Origin: an uncultured Oscillospiraceae bacterium
GTDB lineage: Bacteria; Bacillota; Clostridia; Oscillospirales; Oscillospiraceae
DNA: 64,000 nt
NCBI GenBank assembly: GCA_934667095.1
Contig: CAKULE010000008.1
Span: 40,981-104,980 of the forward strand
Direction: 5' to 3'
Shown here: positions 25,783 to 34,109 of the stretch, in pieces
Layout: the number at the start of each line of letters is the position of its first letter
Numbering within the stretch: position 1 is the stretch's first letter
Program-made: the position numbers and the translations under genes
The notes under the pieces: model-generated
The model's input: only the letters and a program-made list of their open reading frames with translations
What the model was told of the DNA's origin: nothing
The model's database searches: none

Positions 25783-28700
25783 TCACGCCTGCGTCTGGCT
25801 GACAGGGCGGAACCACTGGGACAGCACCACAAAATTCTTCCCGCTCCACGTGAGGAAGGAGTACAGCCGGCCCAACTCGGTGTAGTCGCCCGGATGGCCG
25901 CCGAACAGGCCCTGAGTCAGCAGCAGCCCGGACTTCCCGTCGTACACGGTGCGGACAGCCTCCTGCGCCGCGTAGAGGAACTCCGGCTGGGCGGCAGCAG
26001 CGTCCAACTGTCCGTCGGGGAGGATGAACTCCGCCACGAACCCGGTGGCGGGCACCGTCACCCGCACCTGCCGGTCCGCCAGATATTCGGCCTGCCCGGT
26101 AAAGCCGTCCGGCCCGTCCAGCTCTGGCATAGCCAGCTCCACGATCTTCCCGTCCTCCCAGCGGAAAGGGTGAGCTCTGGCTATGCCGGCAGAGGTCCCG
26201 ATATAGCGCCAGATAGCCAGCACCACCGTGCGGCCATCGGTGTCGGTGACGGTGGAGAGGGCAGGCGCGCCGTCCTCCTCCGGCAGCTCCACAGTGTCCC
26301 ACTGGCCGTCCACCAGAAAGCCCAGCCGGCAGCCGAATTGCTCCCCGGCCTGGCGGAAGACGGAGAGCCCGTCCTCCCTGCCGTCGTCGTTCAGGTCCAT
26401 CTGATAAGTGGCCAGCACCTCATAGCCCGGGGCCGGCTCCTGCCCGGGCTCCAGCGCCGGGAGGTACAGGCTGTCCTCCGCCGTATCCTGCGCGCCCACG
26501 GGGATGAGGACGAGGTCCGTCCCATCCCATGTCACGGCGAAATAGAGCCAGAACCGCCCCAGAAATCCCTGCCGGAATTCCTCCGAATCAGGGTCGGTCG
26601 TACTGCCGTCCCCGGCCAGCACCGCCACAGTGGAGCGCAGCAGCAGATACTGCCGCCCCTCCCCGTTGGTGTAGAGGCTGTAATTGCCCCGATAGGCGCT
26701 GACGCCCATGCTGACGCCGTTCCGGAGCTCCGTCCATACGCTCTCGGCGCCCATACGGTCCGCAGTGAAACGGAGGGAGTCCTCCTCCCGGACGATCCGG
26801 CAGGAGAGCGCGCCGTCGGTGTAGAGGTAAGCCCCCGAGCCCTCTTCAGACGTCACAGTCCCCGCCGGGAGAAGGCCGAGGCCATCCCGGGCGCAGCCGG
26901 TCCAGCCGCCGTCCTGCCGATCGAAGACCACCACGCCGTCGTAGATGAGGCTGCCCACCTCTTCGCTGCCCACGCAGGCCAGCTCATCCTCACCGTCTCC
27001 ATCCAGATCCATCCAGTAGAAGCGGTCACAGGCCGCGGGGTACATGGTCCGGGCAGCGCCCGGGGTGCTGGTGTCCGGGTAGGGGACATAGAAGGTCCGG
27101 CCCAGCGCCTCGTCATAGAGGGTGAAGCTGCCCAGCCCGGTGTCCGCCACCCGCACGCCCCGGCCCTCGTAGAGCAGGCTGCTCTCGTAGGTCATTCTCC
27201 CCTCCCAGCCGAGGCCCTTGATGGGAAGAAGCTCGACAACACCGTCGTAGGGGAACCCCAGGGATCCCCCGGGCTCTATGGCCACCCGGAGCAGGGTGCC
27301 GTCGCGCTTCAGGATAATGTACTCCTCCTCGTTGTAGGTCACCTCCGCCACGTTGGAAGCCACCAGCCGGGGCTCCCGGCCGTCCTCCGCGTATGCCCAC
27401 AGATCACCGTCCTCCAGGCGGAAGTCGAGGGAGTTTCCGCCTGGCCTGTCCTCCACGGGCTCACCCAGAGTCACGGGCTGATCGTACGCGCCGGGGTCCC
27501 ACTGATACCGGACACCATCGACGCCCAGCACAGAAGAACCGCCCAGTTCCCTGACTCCCTCGCACAGCTTCAGGAGCTCCAGATGAAAGGGAGACCATGC
27601 CCACACTGTGTAGTCCGACTTCACTACGCACAGGCTGCCCGGTGTAAAGATCTGCATGTCGATGATGTCGTCCATGACCTTCTCCGGGGCCATATAGCCC
27701 TCCCGGAACTCGCCGGGCAGTACCGGGTCCTTCCCCCACATCCACAGGGAGCGGTCCGCCTTCAGGGCGTACCCTACCCCGGCCAAGAAGCTCGCGTCCA
27801 CCACGTTGTCGGTGATGTAGCTGACGCGGTAGCGGTCAAAGTCCCCGTCGCTCTCCAGACCGCTTGGCCCGACGGTCCACAGGCGGCCCTGCCGGTCGAT
27901 GCAGAGGATGGTGAAGTCGCCGCCGGAATACACCGCGGCGGCATTCTCCAGCACCTCCAGCGGCTCTTCCATGGGGATCGCCTCGCCGTACTCCGGCTCG
28001 CCCCAGGTGACCAGCATACCGTCCGCCCGGATGACCCAGACTTTTGCGCCCCGGTCAAGGCTGCCGACGATGGAGGCCTCCCGCAGGGGCAGCCGCTCCG
28101 GGGGTGGAGTCGGCTCATCCGCCTTCCGGGCGATGGGGTCTGTGAGCAGGCAGACCGCGGCGGCCACAGCCGCCGCCACCGCCAGCAGCACCACCCAGAA
28201 GGCGGGCCGGCGGTAATTCAGCACGCCCTTGATGCGCCCCTTGGCGCTCCCCTCGCCGAAGGCCAGCGGGCAGGGCGCGGGGACCTTCCTGCGGTCCACC
28301 GCAAAGGCCAGCAGGGCGGCGGAGTAGTCCGCCCTGACTCCCTCCCCCAGTTGGCGGAGCACCGCCTGATCGCAGGCGGCCTCCATATCCGCGCCCATGA
28401 GGGCGAAGGCCACCCACGCCATGGGATTGAACCAGTGGAGGGACAGGGCCAGCCAGCACAGGGGCTTCACCAGCCAGTCGCCCCGGCGGATGTGGGCCCG
28501 CTCGTGGGCCAGCACAAAGGCCCGGGTGTCCCCAGTGAGGCCCGTGGGCAGGTAGACCTTCGGCCTGCCCGCCCCCAGCAGGAAGGGGGAACGGAGAGCA
28601 GGGTGCTCCCACACGCCGGGCTCAGTGCGCACAGCGTCATATACCGTGCGGCGCAGGCGGAAATAGGAAAACAGGGCATAGCCCACCATGGCTGCCGCTC

Positions 28701-29199
28701 CCAGCAGCCACAGCCCTGCCAGCGCCGTTCGCCACGTGAAAGCCGGGGCGGCGGCAGGGTCCGGGATGGGGGCAACGGGGTTCGTGGAGCTCACCGGCTC
28801 CTCAGAGGGGCGGGACTCCGCCGGGGCGGTGGAGCTCCCCGGGCCAGGGCCGGCGCTGGCCGCCGGGTCCTCTGCTGCCGGGGCGGTGGGGACCGCGGAG
28901 ACGGTCTCCCCCGGGTCTGCGGGCTGAGAGGCCGCAGGGTCAGGGGCGGGCCCGGCGCCGTCAGGGAGCTCCAGCCCGGCCACCACGGAGGGCACCGCGG
29001 ACACGGGGCTGTGGAAGCTCACGGGCACCAGCAGCCGGGCAAACACCACCAGCCACAGCACAGCACACACCCACCGGGGCGCACGCCGCCGCAGCACCAG
29101 CCACAGCAGTGTGATCACGGCGGCGGCCCATGCGGCGGTAACGCTCATGCCCACCAGTCCGCCCAGCCAGCCTGCCAGTCCGTTCAGGAAGTCAACCAT
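25783..29199 (-). CDS. BlaR1-type M56 metallopeptidase receptor with beta-propeller sensor
   Basis: A 1138-residue membrane protein. Residues 1-60 and about 155-185 hold membrane segments. The M56 zinc-protease site is LAHERAHIRRGDW (HExxH near 233), with ADMEAACD about 40 residues later. Another membrane segment lies near 335-355. Outside it, from about 385 to 645, seven repeats of the form V-x-x-D-G-x-L-x-x-W-G (for example VIRADGMLVTWG, CIDRQGRLWTVG) suggest an RCC1-like seven-bladed propeller. Later come DLDGDGEDEL and DLNDDGRED acidic motifs. Classical BlaR1 has a penicillin-binding domain here instead. ATG 29199 has AAGGAGG upstream. It overlaps blaI by 8 bp. Confidence 0.8.
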   Translation of the reverse strand: MVDFLNGLAGWLGGLVGMSVTAAWAAAVITLLWLVLRRRAPRWVCAVLWLVVFARLLVPVSFHSPVSAVPSVVAGLELPDGAGPAPDPAASQPADPGETVSAVPTAPAAEDPAASAGPGPGSSTAPAESRPSEEPVSSTNPVAPIPDPAAAPAFTWRTALAGLWLLGAAAMVGYALFSYFRLRRTVYDAVRTEPGVWEHPALRSPFLLGAGRPKVYLPTGLTGDTRAFVLAHERAHIRRGDWLVKPLCWLALSLHWFNPMAWVAFALMGADMEAACDQAVLRQLGEGVRADYSAALLAFAVDRRKVPAPCPLAFGEGSAKGRIKGVLNYRRPAFWVVLLAVAAAVAAAVCLLTDPIARKADEPTPPPERLPLREASIVGSLDRGAKVWVIRADGMLVTWGEPEYGEAIPMEEPLEVLENAAAVYSGGDFTILCIDRQGRLWTVGPSGLESDGDFDRYRVSYITDNVVDASFLAGVGYALKADRSLWMWGKDPVLPGEFREGYMAPEKVMDDIIDMQIFTPGSLCVVKSDYTVWAWSPFHLELLKLCEGVRELGGSSVLGVDGVRYQWDPGAYDQPVTLGEPVEDRPGGNSLDFRLEDGDLWAYAEDGREPRLVASNVAEVTYNEEEYIILKRDGTLLRVAIEPGGSLGFPYDGVVELLPIKGLGWEGRMTYESSLLYEGRGVRVADTGLGSFTLYDEALGRTFYVPYPDTSTPGAARTMYPAACDRFYWMDLDGDGEDELACVGSEEVGSLIYDGVVVFDRQDGGWTGCARDGLGLLPAGTVTSEEGSGAYLYTDGALSCRIVREEDSLRFTADRMGAESVWTELRNGVSMGVSAYRGNYSLYTNGEGRQYLLLRSTVAVLAGDGSTTDPDSEEFRQGFLGRFWLYFAVTWDGTDLVLIPVGAQDTAEDSLYLPALEPGQEPAPGYEVLATYQMDLNDDGREDGLSVFRQAGEQFGCRLGFLVDGQWDTVELPEEDGAPALSTVTDTDGRTVVLAIWRYIGTSAGIARAHPFRWEDGKIVELAMPELDGPDGFTGQAEYLADRQVRVTVPATGFVAEFILPDGQLDAAAAQPEFLYAAQEAVRTVYDGKSGLLLTQGLFGGHPGDYTELGRLYSFLTWSGKNFVVLSQWFRPVSQTQA

Positions 29200-29566
29200 G
29201 CCCATCCTCCTTCCGATGCCGGTCGATGAGGGCCTTCAGCTCCTCCGCCTCCCCGTCGCTGAGGGTGCGGCTGCCCATAAAGGCCGCCAGAAACGAGGGC
29301 AGGGACCCGCCGAAGGTCCGGTCGATGAGCTGCTCGCTCTCATAGCGCTGGACCTGCTCCCGGGACACCAGCGAGGTGACCACCGCCCCCTCGTTACGCA
29401 GGACCCCCCGGTCCATCAGCTTCCTCAATACCGTGTACACTGTAGACTTCTTCCAGCCCAGTTCCTCCCGGCACAGGTCCACCAGCACGCCGGAGGACAC
29501 CGGCTCGTAATCCCACACGATGCAGGCGAAGCGGTACTCGCCCTCCGCCAGTCTGTATTGCTCCAT
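29192..29566 (-). CDS. BlaI/MecI/CopY-family repressor
   Basis: A 124-residue winged-helix repressor: SSGVLVDLCREELGWKKSTVYTVLRKLMDRGVL is the DNA-binding domain, and the C-terminal helices dimerise. In the family the M56 partner cleaves the repressor to induce expression. ATG 29566 is preferred over an in-frame GTG three codons earlier, because GGAGG is eight bases upstream of it. It is the promoter-proximal gene, overlaps the receptor gene, and is preceded by two matching operators. Confidence 0.92.
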   Translation of the reverse strand: MEQYRLAEGEYRFACIVWDYEPVSSGVLVDLCREELGWKKSTVYTVLRKLMDRGVLRNEGAVVTSLVSREQVQRYESEQLIDRTFGGSLPSFLAAFMGSRTLSDGEAEELKALIDRHRKEDGHG

Positions 29567-29582
29567 TCTGACCACCTCCGTT

Positions 29583-29640
29583 GGTCTATTGTAATAGACC
29601 TTTCCGAAAACAGTCTATCACAGTAGACCAACAGTGTCAA
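29583..29640 (-). promoter_or_regulatory. BlaI-type promoter with two operators
   Basis: TTGACA (29635-29640), 17 bases and TAGACT (29612-29617) on the minus strand. GGTCTATTGTAATAGACC (29583-29600) is a palindrome, and a near copy lies at 29612-29629 over the -10 box. Their centres are 29 bp apart, close to three helical turns. Autorepression by the adjacent BlaI protein is the simple reading. Confidence 0.8.
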
Positions 29641-29979
29641 CAGTTTTCAGTTTGCAAACCCCCGTCGATTCTACGATTTTCACAATCCGTTTTCAGGCAA
29701 CCTGTATAGCCTGCGCCGACAAACGCAGCCCTCCGCGCCGGCTCTGTTCGGCGCGGAGGGCTGTCCGTAGCTGTGTTCACCGGGCTGGGGCAGGATGTGT
29801 TTTCCAGCCTTGGAAATTGCAGTATTTTTGTGGCAGTTTCAAGCCGGCTGATTCCCCATAATCGGTCAGAAAAATACGAAAAAATCATCAAAAGCACCCA
29901 AAAGAGCCTCCACCGCCTCTATATCGTCTTGCACGCTAAATCGATATACTTTATCGTATTTGTCGAAAGGCGGTGCGGT
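29641..29979. other. Intergenic region with one large hairpin
   Basis: No gene seen. A perfect 15-bp stem (29726-29740 with 29749-29763, loop GCTCTGTT) has no T-run on either strand, so it is not a standard terminator. ATAC-N6-GTAT (29946-29959) just before the XRE gene could be its autoregulatory site. Confidence 0.5.
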
Positions 29980-30201
29980 ATGTCGATTTATAACGAAATA
30001 GGAGAGAGCATCACGCATCTGCGAAAGCTCCGGGGCCTGACGCAGGAGAGCCTGTCGCTGGAGTGCGCGGTCAGCGTCTCCTACCTGCGGCGGATTGAGC
30101 ACGGAAACGCCAATCCCACCATCAACGAGCTGTGGCGCATCGCGGAGGCGCTGGAGGTGGAGCTCCGCAATCCCTTCTCCGCGGCGGCCGACGTGCTGTG
30201 A
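29980..30201 (+). CDS. Small XRE-family HTH regulator
   Basis: A 73-residue protein that is almost entirely a Cro/CI-type helix-turn-helix: IGESITHLRKLRGLTQESL then VSVSYLRRIEHGNANPTINELWRIAEAL. ATG 29980 has AAAGGCGG upstream. The next small gene may begin within its stop codon (GTGA), so both are probably one unit. Its targets are unknown. Confidence 0.85.
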   Translation: MSIYNEIGESITHLRKLRGLTQESLSLECAVSVSYLRRIEHGNANPTINELWRIAEALEVELRNPFSAAADVL

Positions 30202-30236
30202 ACCGGGGCAGGTCCGCGCGGGCCTTCCGCGCACCC

Positions 30237-30419
30237 ATGCGGGTGACCCAGCGGCGTGTGTTTCAGAACGGGGACTGTTATCCGCTCTGCCCCCGGTGCG
30301 GCGTCACGTTGGAGCGGGAGTTTCAGGCCTACTGCGACCGCTGCGGGCAGGCCCTGAGCTGGAAGGCATACAGCCGCGCGGCGGTCGTTCCGGGCGGGCA
30401 AAAAAGGAGCGGGGCGTGA
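30237..30419 (+). CDS. Small zinc-ribbon protein
   Basis: A 60-residue protein with two Cys pairs (CPRCG and YCDRCGQALSW), giving a treble-clef or zinc-ribbon fold. A GTG at 30198, overlapping the XRE stop, is an alternative start that adds 13 residues; neither start has a strong ribosome site. Such proteins are common beside XRE genes in gut clostridia. Function unknown. Confidence 0.6.
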   Translation: MRVTQRRVFQNGDCYPLCPRCGVTLEREFQAYCDRCGQALSWKAYSRAAVVPGGQKRSGA

Positions 30420-30429
30420 GCCCCGCTCC
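30406..30429 (-). terminator. Minus-strand terminator
   Basis: Stem GGAGCGGGGC/GCCCCGCTCC followed on the minus strand by six Ts (complement of 30400-30405). It would end the small HTH unit transcribed from 30860, while overlapping the end of the zinc-ribbon gene. Confidence 0.75.
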
Positions 30430-30501
30430 CGAGCTTCCGCTGTTTCTCCCGGCGGTCCCGCTGACGTGCGCCGCTCAAACCCCGTATTCACTGCAGCGGC
30501 C

Positions 30502-30696
30502 TCATCCGCGGTCCATACTTCCTACCAATTCTTCTGCCGTATACTGAAGGGCCTCGGGGCAGTCCTCCATCTGAAGATACCTGCGGACGGTGGTGACGCT
30601 GCGTTTCATACGCCGTGCGACCTCCGCCGCACTGCCCAGCTCGTCATAGAGCCGGTACATTTCCTTAATCTCAGGGGGCGATACTCTGATTGCCAT
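30502..30696 (-). CDS. Small HTH protein (copy 1)
   Basis: A 64-residue protein with a resolvase/Hin-like helix-turn-helix, SAAEVARRMKRSVTTVRRYLQM. It is a clear paralogue of the protein at 42423-42608 (shared PxEIxEMxRLYxELGxAAEVARRM and TTVRRYLQMxDCP). It starts in the TAATG overlap with the short peptide gene upstream, so translation is coupled. It probably binds DNA and may autoregulate. Confidence 0.8.
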   Translation of the reverse strand: MAIRVSPPEIKEMYRLYDELGSAAEVARRMKRSVTTVRRYLQMEDCPEALQYTAEELVGSMDRG

Positions 30697-30758
30697 TACT
30701 TCAGACCCAAGTCCTTTTTAATGGTGGGAACCTCTGTGATGTCGATCGGAACGCGCAT
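30696..30758 (-). CDS. 20-residue remnant of the upstream partner gene (copy 1)
   Basis: ATG 30758 with GGGAGG seven bases upstream encodes MRVPIDITEVPTIKKDLGLK, then TAA overlapping the HTH start. Its two ends match the two ends of the 73-residue protein at 42608-42829 (MRFTIDTT... and ...IPAIKRELSLK). About 53 internal codons have therefore been lost while start, frame, stop and overlap were kept. It may now act as a leader peptide. Confidence 0.7.
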   Translation of the reverse strand: MRVPIDITEVPTIKKDLGLK

Positions 30759-30780
30759 CGTTTATCCTCCCGAAAAAGAA

Positions 30781-30824
30781 AAATGTGCAAAAAGCGGGCA
30801 TATTGCACAGTTTTTTGCACATTT
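30781..30824. promoter_or_regulatory. TGTGCAA repeat operator (copy 1)
   Basis: AAATGTGCAAAAA (30781-30793) is inverted at 30811-30824, with a third box TTGCACA (30803-30809) between. The same arrangement is found at copy 2, and lies between promoter and start codon in both. Probably the binding site of the HTH protein; inference. Confidence 0.55.
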
Positions 30825-30825
30825 G

Positions 30826-30860
<35 letters not shown>

Positions 30861-30999
30861 GGGTTTTGCTGGATTTTTCTGATTTTTTCAGGCCCCGTAT
30901 GGGCGGAAACAGTTTTGCCGTTTCACAGTTTCTGACCTCTTGATTTCAAAAATTTATGCCAAAAATCAAGCGTACAGGTTTTCACGCAAAAACAAAGAA

Positions 31000-31032
31000 A
31001 AACCGTTGGAATCACAAGGATTCCAGCGGTTT
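31000..31032 (-). terminator. Terminator of tRNA-Ala (first copy)
   Basis: A 14-bp stem with one wobble (31000-31013 with 31019-31032); directly after the CCA end on the minus strand, with a T-rich tail. Confidence 0.8.
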
Positions 31033-31108
<76 letters not shown>

Positions 31109-31141
31109 ATTTGAACTTCATACCCGTATTAGGCGAAGATT

Positions 31142-31170
31142 ATATTAACAAAATCGTTTCCTTTTGTCAA
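31142..31170 (-). promoter_or_regulatory. Promoter of tRNA-Ala (first copy)
   Basis: TTGACA (31165-31170), 17 bases, TAATAT (31142-31147) on the minus strand. Confidence 0.6.
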
Positions 31171-31194
31171 CCCTGTTTTGAAGAAATTTTGTAT

Positions 31195-31236
31195 GATCCC
31201 CGGCGGAACTCCTGGTAAGGCATTCCGCCGGAGATC
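31195..31236 (-). terminator. Hairpin ending the BKACE operon
   Basis: Arms of 14 bp (31195-31208 with 31223-31236) with one wobble, 24 bp after the BKACE stop; an A/T-rich tail follows. Confidence 0.65.
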
Positions 31237-31259
31237 AGTTTTTTCAACAGGGTATAGAA

Positions 31260-32111
31260 TCAGCGCACAAAGGGCTTGATCCCCAAAATCTCACGGGCCT
31301 CGGCGGGCGTAGCCACATCGTTGCCAAAGCTCTTGACCGCGCGCACCGCGCGCTCCACCAGCATCACGTTGGTGGCCATGATCTTCTCGCCGTTTTCGTC
31401 CTTACCGTAAACCACGTTATCCTCCAGGCCCACGCGGATATGGCCGCCCAGAGCCAAGGCAGTATACATAATGGGCATATGGCCGGCACCGATGCCGAAG
31501 GCGGACCAGAGAGAGCCCTCGGGGATGTGCTGCACCAAGTTCAGCAGGTTTTCCGGGGTGGCCTCCAGACCACCCAGCACGCCCAGCACGAACTGATAGT
31601 ACACAGGGGTCTTGACCAGACCCTTTTTCACATAATAGTTCACATTGCCCAGCATGCCGCGGTCGAAGATCTCCATCTCCGGCTTCACGTCATTGCGGAG
31701 ATAGCAGTCGCACAGCTTCTCCAGGAAGCGGGGGGAATTTTCAAAGACATGGGCGCAACCCCAGTTCATGGAACCGGCGTCAAAGGAACCCATCTCGATC
31801 TCGGGGATGGTTTCGAAATGCGCCATACGGCCCTCATCCGGCGGCATCTTCACAGCGCCAGAGGAGGTGCAGTTAATGACCACGTCACAGTCCTCATGCG
31901 CACGAATCAGGCGAACCGTTTCAGCAAACTTTTCGCGGTCCATGGTGCCCAATCCCTCATCGTCACGCATATGCAGGTGGACTACTGCTGCGCCCGCCTT
32001 CCAGCAGGCATAGGCGTCCGCAGCAATCTGCTCAGGGGTCTCAGGAATCTTGTAGCCCCTTGGGGTCAGCGCGCCGGTGAGGGCGGCAGTGATGATTGTT
32101 TTCTTTGCCAT
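31260..32111 (-). CDS. Beta-keto acid cleavage enzyme (BKACE family)
   Basis: A 283-residue Zn-dependent TIM-barrel enzyme. The family condenses a beta-keto acid with acetyl-CoA to give acetoacetate and a new acyl-CoA; the founder, Kce, acts on 3-keto-5-aminohexanoate in lysine fermentation. The metal motif VVHLHMRD, the early substrate residues AALTGALTPRG and the late GHIRVGLEDNVVYG are present. The Kce partner genes for lysine fermentation are not nearby, so the keto acid is probably different. Last gene of the sigma-54-controlled operon with SDR, thiolase and AtoE. Confidence 0.9.
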   Translation of the reverse strand: MAKKTIITAALTGALTPRGYKIPETPEQIAADAYACWKAGAAVVHLHMRDDEGLGTMDREKFAETVRLIRAHEDCDVVINCTSSGAVKMPPDEGRMAHFETIPEIEMGSFDAGSMNWGCAHVFENSPRFLEKLCDCYLRNDVKPEMEIFDRGMLGNVNYYVKKGLVKTPVYYQFVLGVLGGLEATPENLLNLVQHIPEGSLWSAFGIGAGHMPIMYTALALGGHIRVGLEDNVVYGKDENGEKIMATNVMLVERAVRAVKSFGNDVATPAEAREILGIKPFVR

Positions 32112-32234
32112 AATAAAAAGGCCTCCTCATGTTATGTTGAAAAAGTGTTGATTCCGCCGAGAGGACAGCCGATGCTGCCCTCTCGGTTTGCCATGGGATG
32201 TGGGGGCTTTGAGGGCTTTATGGGGAATCTTGAT

Positions 32235-33656
32235 TTAATATACGCCGAGGAAGAAGATGGAGCAGACAATCAGCGCACCGACACAAATGACCAGGGTGTA
32301 CGGCAGCAGCTTTTTGAAGTCGATGTGACACAGGGTCAGGTAGGGCAGCGCCCAGAAGGGCTGGATGATGTTGGTGGTCTGGTCGCCATAGGTATAGGCG
32401 CACAGCAGCTTGGGCACATCCACATTCAGCTTGGCGGCCACGTCCAGCAGATAGGGGCACTCGATGACGAACTTGGAACCGCCGGAGGGCACGGCCATGT
32501 TCAGAACGGCAGAGTACAGGTAAGCGACCTCGGGGAAGGTCTTGGTAGTGGAGATAGCCATGAACGCGTTGGAAATCACGTCGGCGAGGCCGGTGTTGGC
32601 GATGATGCCAAAGATACCGGCGTACAGGGGGAACTGAATGATAACGCCCCAGACAGAGCCGACGGAAGCGATACAGGCCTTGGAGAAGCGCTCCGGCGTG
32701 CCACAGAGCACGATGCCCAGCATCAGCATGGTGAAGTTGAAGTTGTTGATGGTCAGGCCGTTAAAACCGTTCTTGACGTACAGCATTACGCACCAGATCA
32801 GACCGAAGATACCGATAATCCAAGAGAAAATGGGGGTGTTGTTCATGAAGCCGGCAGGAGTGGAGCGGTCGCCCTTATCGGCATACATGGACTGGGTGTG
32901 CTTGACATCTTCGTACAGCTCGTCCGAGCAGCCAACCATCTTGGCCTTGTCCTTGGGCATGATCAGGTAGCCGACAAGGAAGACCATGGCGAACAGGATG
33001 ACACACTGCAGCAGGTTCCACCAGGTCAGGACGCTGGCGGACAGAGGATAGGACTCGGCCACATAATTGGCGGCGACCTCGGTGGTGCACATGCTCTTCA
33101 GGAAGCCGGGAGTGGCGCCCTGGAGGGGTGCGGCCTGGGAGATGCCCACGGCGGGGATAGCTGTGCAGTAGGCGCAGGCGATCAAGGCGGGCGCATGGAT
33201 GGAATAACCCTTGTCGCGGGCGGCAACCAGGGTATTGCGCAGCAGCGCGATACACACCATCATGCCGATGCCCCAGTGGATGTACATCAGGATCCAAGAG
33301 ATGACAAGGACCATGGCATAGGCCTGGAACCAGTTGTTGGGCAGCATGGCCAGCTTGCGGATAAGCTTCTGAACCGGGGGAGAGATAGCAATCACGTTGC
33401 CGGTAATCATGATCAAGCTCATCTGCATGCCGAAGGTCAGCAGGCTCCAGAAGCCGCCTACCCAACTGTTCATCAGGCTCATCTGCCCTTCTGCAGAATC
33501 CATGATGATGGGGCAGCCGGTAAAGATAATCGCAAGGATTGCAACGATAATGGTCAGAATGATGGCAAAGACCATTGCATTGGGTGTCCAACGATCAAAG
33601 AATCGAATAAAACGATCGTTAAACGTCTTTTTTGTGGTAGTTTCGTTGTTACTCAC
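32235..33656 (-). CDS. AtoE-type short-chain fatty acid transporter
   Basis: A 473-residue membrane protein of the AtoE/TIGR00366 family with about twelve hydrophobic segments. Family-like stretches include DRWTPNAMVFAIILTIIVA, VGGFWSLLTFGMQMSL, PSGGSKFVIECPYL and YGDQTTNIIQPFWALP. I start at GTG 33656 because GAGGAG is close upstream; the open frame upstream has no site. It probably imports acetate, butyrate, acetoacetate or another short acid for the cluster. A hairpin at 32157-32186 separates it from BKACE and may lower downstream expression. Confidence 0.9.
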   Translation of the reverse strand: MSNNETTTKKTFNDRFIRFFDRWTPNAMVFAIILTIIVAILAIIFTGCPIIMDSAEGQMSLMNSWVGGFWSLLTFGMQMSLIMITGNVIAISPPVQKLIRKLAMLPNNWFQAYAMVLVISWILMYIHWGIGMMVCIALLRNTLVAARDKGYSIHAPALIACAYCTAIPAVGISQAAPLQGATPGFLKSMCTTEVAANYVAESYPLSASVLTWWNLLQCVILFAMVFLVGYLIMPKDKAKMVGCSDELYEDVKHTQSMYADKGDRSTPAGFMNNTPIFSWIIGIFGLIWCVMLYVKNGFNGLTINNFNFTMLMLGIVLCGTPERFSKACIASVGSVWGVIIQFPLYAGIFGIIANTGLADVISNAFMAISTTKTFPEVAYLYSAVLNMAVPSGGSKFVIECPYLLDVAAKLNVDVPKLLCAYTYGDQTTNIIQPFWALPYLTLCHIDFKKLLPYTLVICVGALIVCSIFFLGVY

Positions 33657-33739
33657 AATAATTCTCCTCTCTTTTTTACAGCTTTTCCAAACCACTGGTT
33701 AAGGAGCCCCCATTTCCCCAACCAGCGGGTGCTGCCGGA

Positions 33740-34045
33740 TTACAGGAAGGACCAGAGCATCAGGGCGGCGCCGGCCACAAGGGCAATAGCGCCCAGAACC
33801 CGCACCGCGCGCACCGCCAGATTGGAGGGCTCCCGCTCGGTCTCCAGAATGCTGGCGTCGAATTCAACCCGATCTTTTTTGCGGCGGTGGGACTGCTCCC
33901 GTTTATGTTCCCGTTCCTGGATGTCGGGGTCATTCTTGTGCCATTTTGCCGTCTGGTAGGGCTTTGCCACACAAAGCAGCCCCATAACCACCAGCAGAAG
34001 CCCCAGTTGGGTTGCGATCCCCACCTGCCAGGTTCCGATATTCAT
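33740..34045 (-). CDS. Small two-helix membrane protein
   Basis: A 101-residue protein. The first membrane helix is ATQLGLLLVVMGLLCVA, then a strongly charged middle (HKNDPDIQEREHKREQSHRRKKDR) and a second helix ALVAGAALMLWSFL. AAAGGA precedes ATG 34045. It sits between thiolase and AtoE in the operon, so a role as an accessory subunit of the transporter is possible. No family recognised. Confidence 0.7.
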   Translation of the reverse strand: MNIGTWQVGIATQLGLLLVVMGLLCVAKPYQTAKWHKNDPDIQEREHKREQSHRRKKDRVEFDASILETEREPSNLAVRAVRVLGAIALVAGAALMLWSFL

Positions 34046-34109
34046 ACCGCACATCCTTTCCGGCGGGACTATGGCACGCCCGCCTGTCTTTGTATCAGCA
34101 GGCGCTTTC

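Noticed and set aside
25597..29229. A 1210-codon plus-strand open frame opposite the M56 receptor
   Set aside because: Antisense shadow of the receptor; Arg/Pro/Gly-rich and without a start signal.
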